From an uncultured Acetatifactor sp. (GTDB lineage Bacteria; Bacillota; Clostridia; Lachnospirales; Lachnospiraceae), in the NCBI GenBank assembly GCA_910586215.1, contig CAJUGH010000007.1:15812-79811 (forward strand): a DNA stretch of 64,000 nucleotides, in the 5' to 3' direction. Of the stretch, positions 18,983 to 26,144 are shown in pieces. A model generated the notes under the pieces. It ran no database searches, was not told where the DNA came from, and worked only from the letters and a program-made list of their open reading frames with translations. The translations under genes and the position numbers were made by a program. Positions within the stretch are counted from its first letter, which is position 1, and each line of letters begins with the position of its first letter.

Positions 18983-20143
18983 ATGGAGAAATTGAGATTA
19001 GGTGTCATTGGTTTTGGAAATATGGGAACCAGCCATGTGAGAAACGTATGGGAGGGAAGGGTGCCAGAGATGACAATGGGTGCCATCTGTGACAGTGCCC
19101 CGGCCAGGCAGGAGGCAGCAAGGCACCGGTATTCGGAGGTGCCGGTATTCGCAAACGCCACCCAGCTTTTCCAGAGTGGGCTATGCGATGTGGTACTGAT
19201 TGCTACACCCCACTATGACCATCCTGTCCTGGCAGTGGAAGCATTCCAGAATGGCCTGCATGTGATCACGGAGAAGCCGGCCGGGGTCTATACCAGGCAG
19301 GTGAAGGAGATGAATACTGCCGCTGCCGCATCCGATAAGCTTTTCGGCATCATGTACAACCAGCGGACCAACCCGGTGTACCAGAAGCTGCGTCAGATGA
19401 TCCACAGGGGGGACCTGGGGTGTATCAAGCGAATCACATGGATCATCACGGACTGGTACAGGCCCCAGGCTTACCATGACAGCAGTACCTGGAGGTCTGC
19501 CTGGAAGACAGAAGGGGGAGGTGCCTTGATCAACCAGAATCCCCACCAGCTGGATCTGTGGCAGTGGCTGTTCGGCATGCCGGACCGGATCTATGCCAGG
19601 GCCAGCTTCGGCAAATATTATGATATCGAAGTGGAAGATGATGTGATGGCCTATATGGAATACGACAACGGCACCACCGGGGAATACATTACCTCCACCG
19701 GGGAAGCACCTGGCACCAACCGACTGGAGATTGCCTGCGACATGGGGAAGGTGGTGGTGGAGAATAACCGCCTTACCTTCCACCGGAATGTCCTGTCGGA
19801 ACGGGAGCACAACAGGATCAACACGGAACCTTTTGGCAGGCCGGAGTGCTGGGAGTGCAATGTCCCTGCAGATTTTTCCGGAGGACCCCAGCATGTGGGC
19901 ATCCTGAACAATTTTGCCGCGGCAGTGCTGCATGGAGACAGGCTTCTGGCACCGGGAACAGAAGGCCTGCTGGGGCTGACTATCTCCAATGCCATCCATC
20001 TGAGCGCCTGGACAGGGGAGACTGTGGATGTGAAGCATTTCCCTGATGACAGGTTCTATGAGCTGTTGCAGGAGAAGATCCGGACTTCCACGGTGGTGAA
20101 GAAGGAATCCCAGGTGATTGTAGACAACAGCAAGACATATTAA
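18983..20143 (+). CDS. Gfo/Idh/MocA-family oxidoreductase
   Basis: A 386-residue NAD(P)-dependent sugar dehydrogenase. The Rossmann motif GVIGFGNMGTSH is at residues 7-18 and the family's EKP motif appears as TEKPAGVY near 98. The C-terminal beta-sheet domain holds the substrate pocket. The ATG at 18983 follows AAGGAAGGAA. Placed between two TIM-barrel isomerases, it may make a 3-keto or 2-keto sugar that those enzymes process further. Inositol, glucoside and amino-sugar dehydrogenases share this family, so the substrate is open. Confidence 0.92.
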   Translation: MEKLRLGVIGFGNMGTSHVRNVWEGRVPEMTMGAICDSAPARQEAARHRYSEVPVFANATQLFQSGLCDVVLIATPHYDHPVLAVEAFQNGLHVITEKPAGVYTRQVKEMNTAAAASDKLFGIMYNQRTNPVYQKLRQMIHRGDLGCIKRITWIITDWYRPQAYHDSSTWRSAWKTEGGGALINQNPHQLDLWQWLFGMPDRIYARASFGKYYDIEVEDDVMAYMEYDNGTTGEYITSTGEAPGTNRLEIACDMGKVVVENNRLTFHRNVLSEREHNRINTEPFGRPECWECNVPADFSGGPQHVGILNNFAAAVLHGDRLLAPGTEGLLGLTISNAIHLSAWTGETVDVKHFPDDRFYELLQEKIRTSTVVKKESQVIVDNSKTY

Positions 20144-20223
20144 CCATCTAGTAACCGGCCGCAGCGCCATGCATAAGAGGCTGCGGCAGGCAAGATGTGT
20201 GGGAATAGGAGGAGAAGATTCAG

Positions 20224-20988
20224 ATGGATAAACGGATTGGCGCACAATTTTATACCTTGAGGGAATACACCAGGACCATATCTGATTTTGAGGAAACCTG
20301 CCGGAAGGTCAGGGATATCGGTTACCAGATCGTCCAGATTTCCGGGACGCCCCTAAGGGCAGCAGAAATGAAAAAGGTGCTGGATGCGTACGGCCTGGAG
20401 GTGGTGACGACCCATAGAAGCTTTGACGATTTCCAGGACAACCTGGAGGAAATCATGGATTACAACCGGACACTGGGCTGCGAACTCTGCGGGATAGGCT
20501 CCATGCCCGGCTGGGCCAGGGAAAGCGGGGAGAACCTGGGACGATTCCTAAAGGAGGCCGGCCAGATAGCCGCCAGACTGCGGAAGGAAGGACTGTATTT
20601 CGGATACCATAACCATGCGTTTGAATTTGCGAAGGTGGATGGAACCTATATCATGGACCGGCTGCTCCAGGAGACGGATCCGGACAATTTTCGTTTCATT
20701 GCGGATACCTATTGGATCCAGGTAGGGGGCATGGATCCGGCTTCTTTCCTGGAAAAGCTGGGAGGCAGGGCCATGGCTGTCCATTTTAAGGATCTGAAGG
20801 TGAACACAGACAACACCACGGAGATGGCCGAGGTAGGGGAAGGAAACTTAAACTGGGATAACATTGCCAGGGTATGTGAAAAAACCGGGGTAAAATGGGC
20901 GCTGGTAGAACAGGATACCTGCAGGCGGGATCCCTTCCTGTCCATGAAAATGAGTTATACTTATCTGGTGGGAAAGGGATTTGTTTGA
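20224..20988 (+). CDS. Second sugar phosphate isomerase/epimerase-like TIM-barrel protein
   Basis: A 254-residue xylose-isomerase-like protein distinct from that at 17903. YHNHAFEF near 123, a DTYWIQ segment near 162, HFKDLK near 188 and a late VEQD motif carry the metal ligands usual in this group, which includes inosose dehydratase IolE and keto-glycoside-processing enzymes. AGGAGGAGA precedes the ATG. It is the last gene of the locus and follows the dehydrogenase after 80 bases, where CCGCAGC/GCTGCGG forms a weak stem. Confidence 0.88.
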   Translation: MDKRIGAQFYTLREYTRTISDFEETCRKVRDIGYQIVQISGTPLRAAEMKKVLDAYGLEVVTTHRSFDDFQDNLEEIMDYNRTLGCELCGIGSMPGWARESGENLGRFLKEAGQIAARLRKEGLYFGYHNHAFEFAKVDGTYIMDRLLQETDPDNFRFIADTYWIQVGGMDPASFLEKLGGRAMAVHFKDLKVNTDNTTEMAEVGEGNLNWDNIARVCEKTGVKWALVEQDTCRRDPFLSMKMSYTYLVGKGFV

Positions 20989-21000
20989 GAATTCCTCCCT

Positions 21001-21042
21001 GCCCATCCCCCATGGATTCCGGCAGGGTCCATGGGGATGGGC
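21001..21042. terminator. Strong hairpin at the end of the glycan locus
   Basis: GCCCATCCCCCATGGA pairs with TCCATGGGGATGGGC, one base bulged, 11-base loop. No T-run follows on either strand, so termination ability is uncertain. It separates the isomerase from the convergent nuclease remnant. Confidence 0.5.
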
Positions 21043-21435
21043 TATATAGAGGACACAAAACTGTCTGCTTCGGATTCCCGGACAGACAGTACCTCCTGTA
21101 AGGACAAACCTGCCATTTGGGCAATCTGCTCCGGGGACATACCATTTTGGAGCATGGTACGGACCAGCTTCTTGCGCTCATCCATACGACCAGCGGCATG
21201 TCCTTCTTTCCGTGCTTCTTCCCGCAGAAAGTTTAGGGTCTTCTTCTCATCATATTCTGTCAAAAGCATCTTTTTTACCTCTGCCTGCATTGGAAGCAGG
21301 ATATCTTTCATAATATTATTGTCAATGCAGTATTTTGTAGCCATATCAATAGACTTGTCCGTGGAATAGCCTTCCTTTTGATACCTGCGGATCTGATCCA
21401 CAAATAAGGCATATTCATTTAGACGTGTGCAATTT
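21042..21435 (-). pseudogene. C-terminal remnant of an Rpn/PD-(D/E)XK nuclease-transposase
   Basis: About 130 residues resemble the helical tail of the Rpn-type recombination-promoting nucleases that are abundant in Clostridia: a segment with EYALFVDQIRRYQ, then a lysine-rich helix, then a small helix-turn-helix-like end (MSPEQIAQMAGLS). The catalytic nuclease half is gone; upstream the frame runs straight into a family (ii) repeat and a hairpin at 21461-21516, which mark the likely deletion point. It is a dead copy. Confidence 0.68.
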
Positions 21436-21460
21436 TGCATAAGATTTTGATTATGCCCAT

Positions 21461-21516
21461 AGTGAGCGGAGTGAACAGTAACGACAATAACCCCGCTGCC
21501 TGCAGCGGGGTTATTG
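21461..21516. repeat. Family (ii) half-unit followed by a perfect 15-bp hairpin
   Basis: AGTGAGCGGAGTGAACAGTAAC (21461-21482, in two parts) is a half-unit of the GAACAGTAAC family. Next, CAATAACCCCGCTGC (21485-21499) pairs perfectly with GCAGCGGGGTTATTG (21502-21516). The hairpin sits between the nuclease remnant and the CapA promoter and may terminate transcription entering from either side, though it has no clear T-run. Confidence 0.65.
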
Positions 21517-21517
21517 A

Positions 21518-21545
21518 TTGACAAATCCGGAAAAAGGTTTATGAT
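21518..21545 (+). promoter_or_regulatory. Promoter of the CapA-like gene
   Basis: TTGACA and TATGAT separated by 16 bases. It would produce a transcript with a leader of about 190 bases that contains the structured element at 21573-21738. Confidence 0.65.
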
Positions 21546-21572
21546 ACAACCATAAGGCTTTTGTAAGAAGCC

Positions 21573-21738
21573 CACACGGAAGCGTAACAGACATAGATAC
21601 GTTCCGTTGCCTGCATGGAATGTGACAGGCAGGGAAGTAGCGTGAAAAGTACTTCTAGCCGCTCATGCCAAAGGGCATTTCGCGGAGAAGTACTATGTTT
21701 CACGCCAACTATTTGAGCCGCCAAGGGCGGCATGGGGG
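21573..21738 (+). repeat. Structured leader, family (i)-related (copy E)
   Basis: The outer stem pairs GCGTGAAA (21640-21647) with TTTCACGC (21698-21705). Inside, AGTACTTCT pairs with AGAAGTACT and the apex has CCGC/GCGG and ATGCC-AAA-GGGCAT stems. Upstream, GGAAGCGTA and TACGTTCC form another stem. It ends with GCCGCC-AAG-GGCGGC followed by ATGGGGG, which is the ribosome site of the CapA gene. Confidence 0.65.
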
Positions 21739-21744
21739 ATTATT

Positions 21745-23154
21745 ATGAAGAAGAGAAGAGGACTGATGATCTTGATTCCCACGCTGCTCCTCATAGGGCT
21801 GGTGGCATCGGGCCTATTTTTCCTGGAAGATTCCGAAGGGGCGGCAGATCCGGTGGCCTCACTGGGAGAACAGCAGGCTAACAACACAATCCTGGAGAGC
21901 CTTGGTGCCCAAGGGATGGAGGAAGGCACTGGTGGGGAACAGGATCCGGGCAGTCAGCAGGAGAATGGCCCGGGTGGGAACGGCCTGGCTGATTCTGGCG
22001 ATGGACTAGGGAATGGGGGAGAGTCCAGGGAACCGGAGGATGCTTTTCAGGAATATGATGTGACGCTTATGGCCCTGGGGGACAATCTGATGCACATGGG
22101 AATCGTCCAGACAGGGCGCCAGGAAGACGGCACTTATGACTATTCCTTTCTGTTCCAGGACATCCTGCCTTATCTGGAGCAGGCAGACATTAAGATGATC
22201 AACCAGGAGACCATACTGGGGGGCAATGAACTGGGCTTTTCCGGCTTCCCTTATTTCAATTCCCCCACGGAAGTAGGGGATGCCATTGTGGAGGCTGGAT
22301 TCAATGTGGTGCTGCACGCCACCAACCATGCAGCCGACCAGGGGATCAAGGGGCTGTATCACTGTGTGGACTACTGGAAGCAGCACCCGGAGGTGATGAT
22401 GACGGGGATCCTGGGGGAGGAGGACACAGAGAGCATTCCCCTGCTGGAAGTGGGAGGCTTGACATTCGCCATCTTGAATTATACCTATGGGCCGAACATG
22501 GAGGTGCTGCCATCGAATCTGCGAGGGCACTTGAACATGCTCTGCGCTTACAATGAGAAGACAGGCGCCATTGACTTCACCACCTTGAATCCCCAGGTGA
22601 TTGCAGATATCGAAGAAGTCAGGGCGCTGGCAGATATCGTGGTGGTCTGCCCCCACTGGGGGACGGAATACCAGGATGTGCCTTCCAGTTACCAGCGCAG
22701 CTTTGCAGAGCAGATGGCCCAGGCAGGGGCAGATCTGATCATTGGCACCCATCCCCATGTGCCCCAGCCGGTGGAGTGGGTGGAGGCCGAAAATGGCAGG
22801 AAGGCACTGTGCTACTATTCCCTGGGAAACTATGTGTCCACCCAGAAACAGGCCCTGTGTATGCTGGAGGGCATGGCCTGGGTCACTTTCCATGTGACGG
22901 AGGAAGGGGTGTCCATTGCGGAGGAGAAGTCCGGTGTCCTGCCCCTGGTGTGCCAGTACAGGAGTGGCCCGGTGCGGCTGGATAGGGTGTACACCCTGGA
23001 GGAATATACAGAGGAACTGGCCGCCAGCCACGGAATCCGGGGGTATGGCGGCGTTACCCTGCGCCTGTCTGACCTACAGGACTGGAGCCGGGAAATCTTC
23101 GGGGACTGGGTGATGGCTTCCGGGGATATCCTGGAACAGGGGAAGGAAGAGTAA
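21745..23154 (+). CDS. CapA-family metallophosphatase-like protein, membrane anchored
   Basis: A 469-residue protein. One N-terminal transmembrane helix (about 7-28) is followed by a Gly/Glu/Gln-rich low-complexity linker to about 105. The PGA_cap domain then shows GDNLMH, NQETIL, THNHA-like ATNHAAD, PHWGTEY and GTHPHVPQ, the metal-ligand motifs of the poly-gamma-glutamate CapA group, and SLGNY. Capsule synthetase partners PgsB and PgsC are absent, so a role in cell-envelope phosphoester or peptide hydrolysis is at least as likely as capsule assembly. A GGGGG ribosome site supplied by the upstream hairpin precedes the ATG. Confidence 0.9.
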   Translation: MKKRRGLMILIPTLLLIGLVASGLFFLEDSEGAADPVASLGEQQANNTILESLGAQGMEEGTGGEQDPGSQQENGPGGNGLADSGDGLGNGGESREPEDAFQEYDVTLMALGDNLMHMGIVQTGRQEDGTYDYSFLFQDILPYLEQADIKMINQETILGGNELGFSGFPYFNSPTEVGDAIVEAGFNVVLHATNHAADQGIKGLYHCVDYWKQHPEVMMTGILGEEDTESIPLLEVGGLTFAILNYTYGPNMEVLPSNLRGHLNMLCAYNEKTGAIDFTTLNPQVIADIEEVRALADIVVVCPHWGTEYQDVPSSYQRSFAEQMAQAGADLIIGTHPHVPQPVEWVEAENGRKALCYYSLGNYVSTQKQALCMLEGMAWVTFHVTEEGVSIAEEKSGVLPLVCQYRSGPVRLDRVYTLEEYTEELAASHGIRGYGGVTLRLSDLQDWSREIFGDWVMASGDILEQGKEE

Positions 23155-23189
23155 AGGAAAATAGGGAAGAGGCAGATGAAAGTGTGGGC

Positions 23190-24125
23190 CTACAACAGGT
23201 CAGACAGTTCCATCTGTCCGTTTTTCCAGGATTTCTGCTCTGCCGCCTTTATCACATCCCCTTCCTGGATCTCCCCGATCAGAAGAGGGGAGCCGGGATT
23301 GTGAAGCTTTCTGTTTCTGAGGACAGTTTCCCGGTCATAGTTGGCATAACAGTACAGACAGCCGTGACTACAGGTATTGTAGGCGCCGATGTCGGCTCCC
23401 AGCAGACAGGTGCATTCGCTGCGGGCAGCTTTCCGTTTTGGCACGTCCAGACGGCAGTCCAGGGCTTGTTCCAGCACGGCCTTTGACAGACAGCCTCCTG
23501 CGTCCACATGGCTTCGCACAAGGTTGGCATTTTCACAGCACAAGTGGATCTGCAGGCCATATTTGGAAGCCGTTTCTGAAAAAGAGGATATCAGCAGGTC
23601 CTGCTCTTCGGGGGTGACACCGGTCACGCCCTTGAAATTCCGTTTTGTCTTCTCATACAGGTCTATAAAACTGACCACGCACTGATCTGTGTACCCGGCC
23701 AGCATTCCGGCCATCCGATGAAACACCTCCATATGAAAGGAAAGGGAATATTTGTCTGTCAGGAAGACGGGATCATACCGCCAACTTATGCGCCCTGGGC
23801 CGACCAGGGCAGACAATTGCCGGAAAGTCCGGATCACCTGGTCTGTGGGAGGCACGAAAGGCTCCACATCCTGTCCATAGGGGGTGATGGTCACGAACCA
23901 GAAGGTGTCGAAGGGGGATAGCAAAGAAAGCCTCTCCATCATGGGTGCAGGATTCTTCGTACAGAATACGCAGGCATCGATGACGCAGGGATCCAGCAGA
24001 TAGCTAGTGACCTGGGAGGGGGAAAAGGGGTTACGCACATACACGAATCCTTCCCGGATGCGGTTGTAGAACCAGTTGCTGTAATAGGCAGGAATATCGG
24101 TCCTGCTGCCTGTATTCAGTATCAT
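23190..24125 (-). CDS. DUF1848 family protein
   Basis: A 311-residue protein of the DUF1848 family. It has a TDIPAYY start, FCTKNP near 55, and a C-terminal cysteine cluster C-x-C near 232 and CSHGCLYCYANY near 248 resembling an iron-sulfur or radical-SAM-like CxxxCxxC signature. TFWFVTITPYG and WRYDP are family hallmarks. Biochemistry is not settled; a DNA- or RNA-related radical enzyme has been suggested by its spore-photoproduct-lyase-like layout. It converges with the CapA gene 35 bases away and its upstream gap is filled by a MITE-like element. Confidence 0.85.
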   Translation of the reverse strand: MILNTGSRTDIPAYYSNWFYNRIREGFVYVRNPFSPSQVTSYLLDPCVIDACVFCTKNPAPMMERLSLLSPFDTFWFVTITPYGQDVEPFVPPTDQVIRTFRQLSALVGPGRISWRYDPVFLTDKYSLSFHMEVFHRMAGMLAGYTDQCVVSFIDLYEKTKRNFKGVTGVTPEEQDLLISSFSETASKYGLQIHLCCENANLVRSHVDAGGCLSKAVLEQALDCRLDVPKRKAARSECTCLLGADIGAYNTCSHGCLYCYANYDRETVLRNRKLHNPGSPLLIGEIQEGDVIKAAEQKSWKNGQMELSDLL

Positions 24126-24158
24126 TTCCCAAAGTCTCCCGAATTTTCAGCCGTCTGC

Positions 24159-24294
24159 CCTGGAGCATGTGTGAAAATGCATTCCCGCCATCTGCCGCGG
24201 TAAACAGCGTGTTATTGTTCACTCACAATGTCAGTGAACAGTAACAACCGCATTCCCATATTTGTCAGAAAGCAATTATCTGACACGCTCCAGG
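24159..24294. mobile_element. Degenerate MITE-like element, family (iii), split by a family (ii) repeat
   Basis: The ends CCTGGAGCATGTGTGA (24159-24174) and TCTGACACGCTCCAGG (24279-24294) are inverted. Read on the minus strand, both halves match the intact element at 59665-59736: first GAGCGTGT..GA.AATTGCTTTCTG, later CAGATGGCGGGAATG.ATTTTCA. Between the halves sits about 65 bases of unrelated sequence carrying GTTATTGTTCACT (24211-24223) and AGTGAACAGTAAC (24233-24245), a family (ii) palindrome. Confidence 0.7.
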
Positions 24295-24310
24295 GCCTGT
24301 GCAAACGAAA

Positions 24311-25687
24311 TTAGTCGATCACGTTTTTCACGCCGATAATGGTGTCATAGTCTGCCTTGTAGATCACCACACCTTTCCTGGGGTTGGCAGAGTGGATGAT
24401 CTGTCCGTCCCCGATGTACAGGGCTACATGGGTGCATTTGCCATTCTTGCCGTAGCAGATGATATCGCCGGGCTGGGCTTCGCTATAGGAGATACTTCTG
24501 CCGTTGCTGGAAAGCTGTCCCCCGGGGGTGCGGCTTAGGGAATATCCGTATTCCGCGTAAATCAGACTGGTGAAGCCGGAACAGTCCGTACCCCCGGCCA
24601 GGGTCTTCCCCCCGTGGATATACACATTGCCCAGAAACTGCATGGCATAGTCTACAATGGAGGAACGCAGTTCCTCATTGGTGCTGTAGTTTCCGGAGGG
24701 AGGTGTCACTGTGATGGCTGTGTTCTCGGCGGCCTGGCTCTCCGATACAGCGGCCCTGGCTTCCAGGGCACGTCTTGCAGCCAGTTCTGCGGCTTCCTCT
24801 TCCAGGGTCTTGGCATAAACAAATTCTTCTGCAAGGGTCACATATTCTGCTGCCACATAGCCTGTTTTGTTCTCCGTATACTGTACTTTCAGCCATTCTC
24901 CGAGATTTTCCAGAAGCTGGGCCCTCTCCCCGCTGTCAATGTAGCCGATCCTGCTGGAATTGATGTCAGGTTCCTTCCGCACATTGAGCCTGTCCGCTAT
25001 CACCACGGCGTACCGGGTCACATACTCATCAATGGCGTCTGCCGCTGCTTCTCCGTACAGGAAGTACTCTGCCTTGATGTAACCTTCCACATTGCCGGAA
25101 ATGATCTGGAACCATTCCTCCCCTTCCCCGGCGGTGTCCAGAACCTGGGCTACGGCGCCAGGATAGATCTTGCCTACAATCTGCCCTTCTGTGCTGGGTA
25201 GGGAGCGCACATTCACATAGCTGCTTACATTGGCGATGGCCAGGTCAGCGTATTCCCCGGCCTGTTCCTGGGCCTCTTCTGTCAAGGCCGTCTCCAGGAT
25301 GGCCAGGGTCTTAGGGGAAAGGGCGGCTGTGGGATCCCCGTTGTCCAGAAAGGCCTGGATCCCACCGTTTAGGAGGGTTCCATCCCCGGAAGGGAAAGCA
25401 TCCCCCATGGAGACAGATACCTCTGCGGAAGCGGCGTCCCCCTCTGAAAGGGAAACATCTGCCAGGGGCATATCCCCACTGGAGACAGGGATATCTGCCA
25501 GGGCTGCGGTTATCTCGGAAGAATCTGTGACGGATATATCCCCGGCAGAAACGGAAGTGTCAGCGGGGGAAGCATTGTCCTTCTCCTGGTGCGCCTGTGC
25601 CTTAAGGGAATGGGCCAGGGAGGTGATGCCCCATAGGCCTGCAATGGTCAGACCCGTGCAAAGTATAATCATCAACCGGTGCTTCAT
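24311..25687 (-). CDS. SH3-domain NlpC/P60 (C40) cell-wall peptidase
   Basis: A 458-residue secreted hydrolase. A signal or anchor helix (about 5-25) precedes a low-complexity region to about 115 with repeated S-x-GD units. Two bacterial SH3 domains follow (about 145-205 and 225-285; each has NVRS/NVRK and W-F/W-L-K strands), then an alpha-helical linker. The catalytic NlpC/P60 domain covers 340-458 with GTDCSGF (Cys nucleophile near 371) and CTHVALYIG with the His. It should cut the stem peptide of peptidoglycan. A GGAGG site precedes the ATG. It lies head-to-head with the ABC exporter, 457 bases apart. Confidence 0.94.
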   Translation of the reverse strand: MKHRLMIILCTGLTIAGLWGITSLAHSLKAQAHQEKDNASPADTSVSAGDISVTDSSEITAALADIPVSSGDMPLADVSLSEGDAASAEVSVSMGDAFPSGDGTLLNGGIQAFLDNGDPTAALSPKTLAILETALTEEAQEQAGEYADLAIANVSSYVNVRSLPSTEGQIVGKIYPGAVAQVLDTAGEGEEWFQIISGNVEGYIKAEYFLYGEAAADAIDEYVTRYAVVIADRLNVRKEPDINSSRIGYIDSGERAQLLENLGEWLKVQYTENKTGYVAAEYVTLAEEFVYAKTLEEEAAELAARRALEARAAVSESQAAENTAITVTPPSGNYSTNEELRSSIVDYAMQFLGNVYIHGGKTLAGGTDCSGFTSLIYAEYGYSLSRTPGGQLSSNGRSISYSEAQPGDIICYGKNGKCTHVALYIGDGQIIHSANPRKGVVIYKADYDTIIGVKNVID

Positions 25688-25950
25688 GTGTATGCCTCCA
25701 TGCCCGCCATAAAGAGGTGTATATGCATCTTCCTGTGGGCATTTCTTTTCTAAAATAGATAAGTAGTGAGACTAAAAGTTATGTTCAGCCCATGCCCATT
25801 TGCAAGTGCCGTAAACGGTACATTGACGTGCCATTCGGCACTCCCCGCTGCATTTGCTGCTCCTTTTGCCCCCTACATCATAATATACAACAGAAAAGAC
25901 AAAAAGTCTATGGGTTTTACCATGATTTGTTATAAATTTGTAATATTTTT

Positions 25951-26012
25951 GTAACAGTTTAGCCGGTCCATGTAAATGGCAGAAAATCGTGCTTACACGA
26001 ATTTTATGCCAT
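25951..26012 (+). repeat. Family (ii) long form with hairpin
   Basis: GTAACAGTTTAGCCGGTCC then ATGTAA, followed by a stem ATGGCAGAAAATCGTG / CACGAATTTTATGCCAT with a 4-base loop. The start matches 42439-42457 and 29829-29855. The remainder of 25688-26077 is AT-rich and I see no gene in it. Confidence 0.6.
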
Positions 26013-26077
26013 CTATATGGATGGAGGGAGCGTCAGCCCGTTTAGAAACAGTTCAGATTTTTTTAATGGCAGGTTCC

Positions 26078-26106
26078 TTGATTGCAGGCAGACTGGTGGT
26101 TAAAAT
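26078..26106 (+). promoter_or_regulatory. Promoter of the heterodimeric ABC exporter
   Basis: TTGATT and TAAAAT with an ideal 17-base spacer, 39 bases before the start codon of the first exporter gene. Confidence 0.65.
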
Positions 26107-26144
26107 AGACAGAAATGGAAAAATAGAGAAAACGAGGTGTATCC

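Noticed and set aside
21745..23154. A capsule synthesis operon around CapA
   Set aside because: No PgsB or PgsC homologue is adjacent to either CapA-like gene.
25766..25954. A 62-codon frame in the exporter upstream gap
   Set aside because: AT-rich, no ribosome site and no recognisable sequence; better read as promoter DNA.
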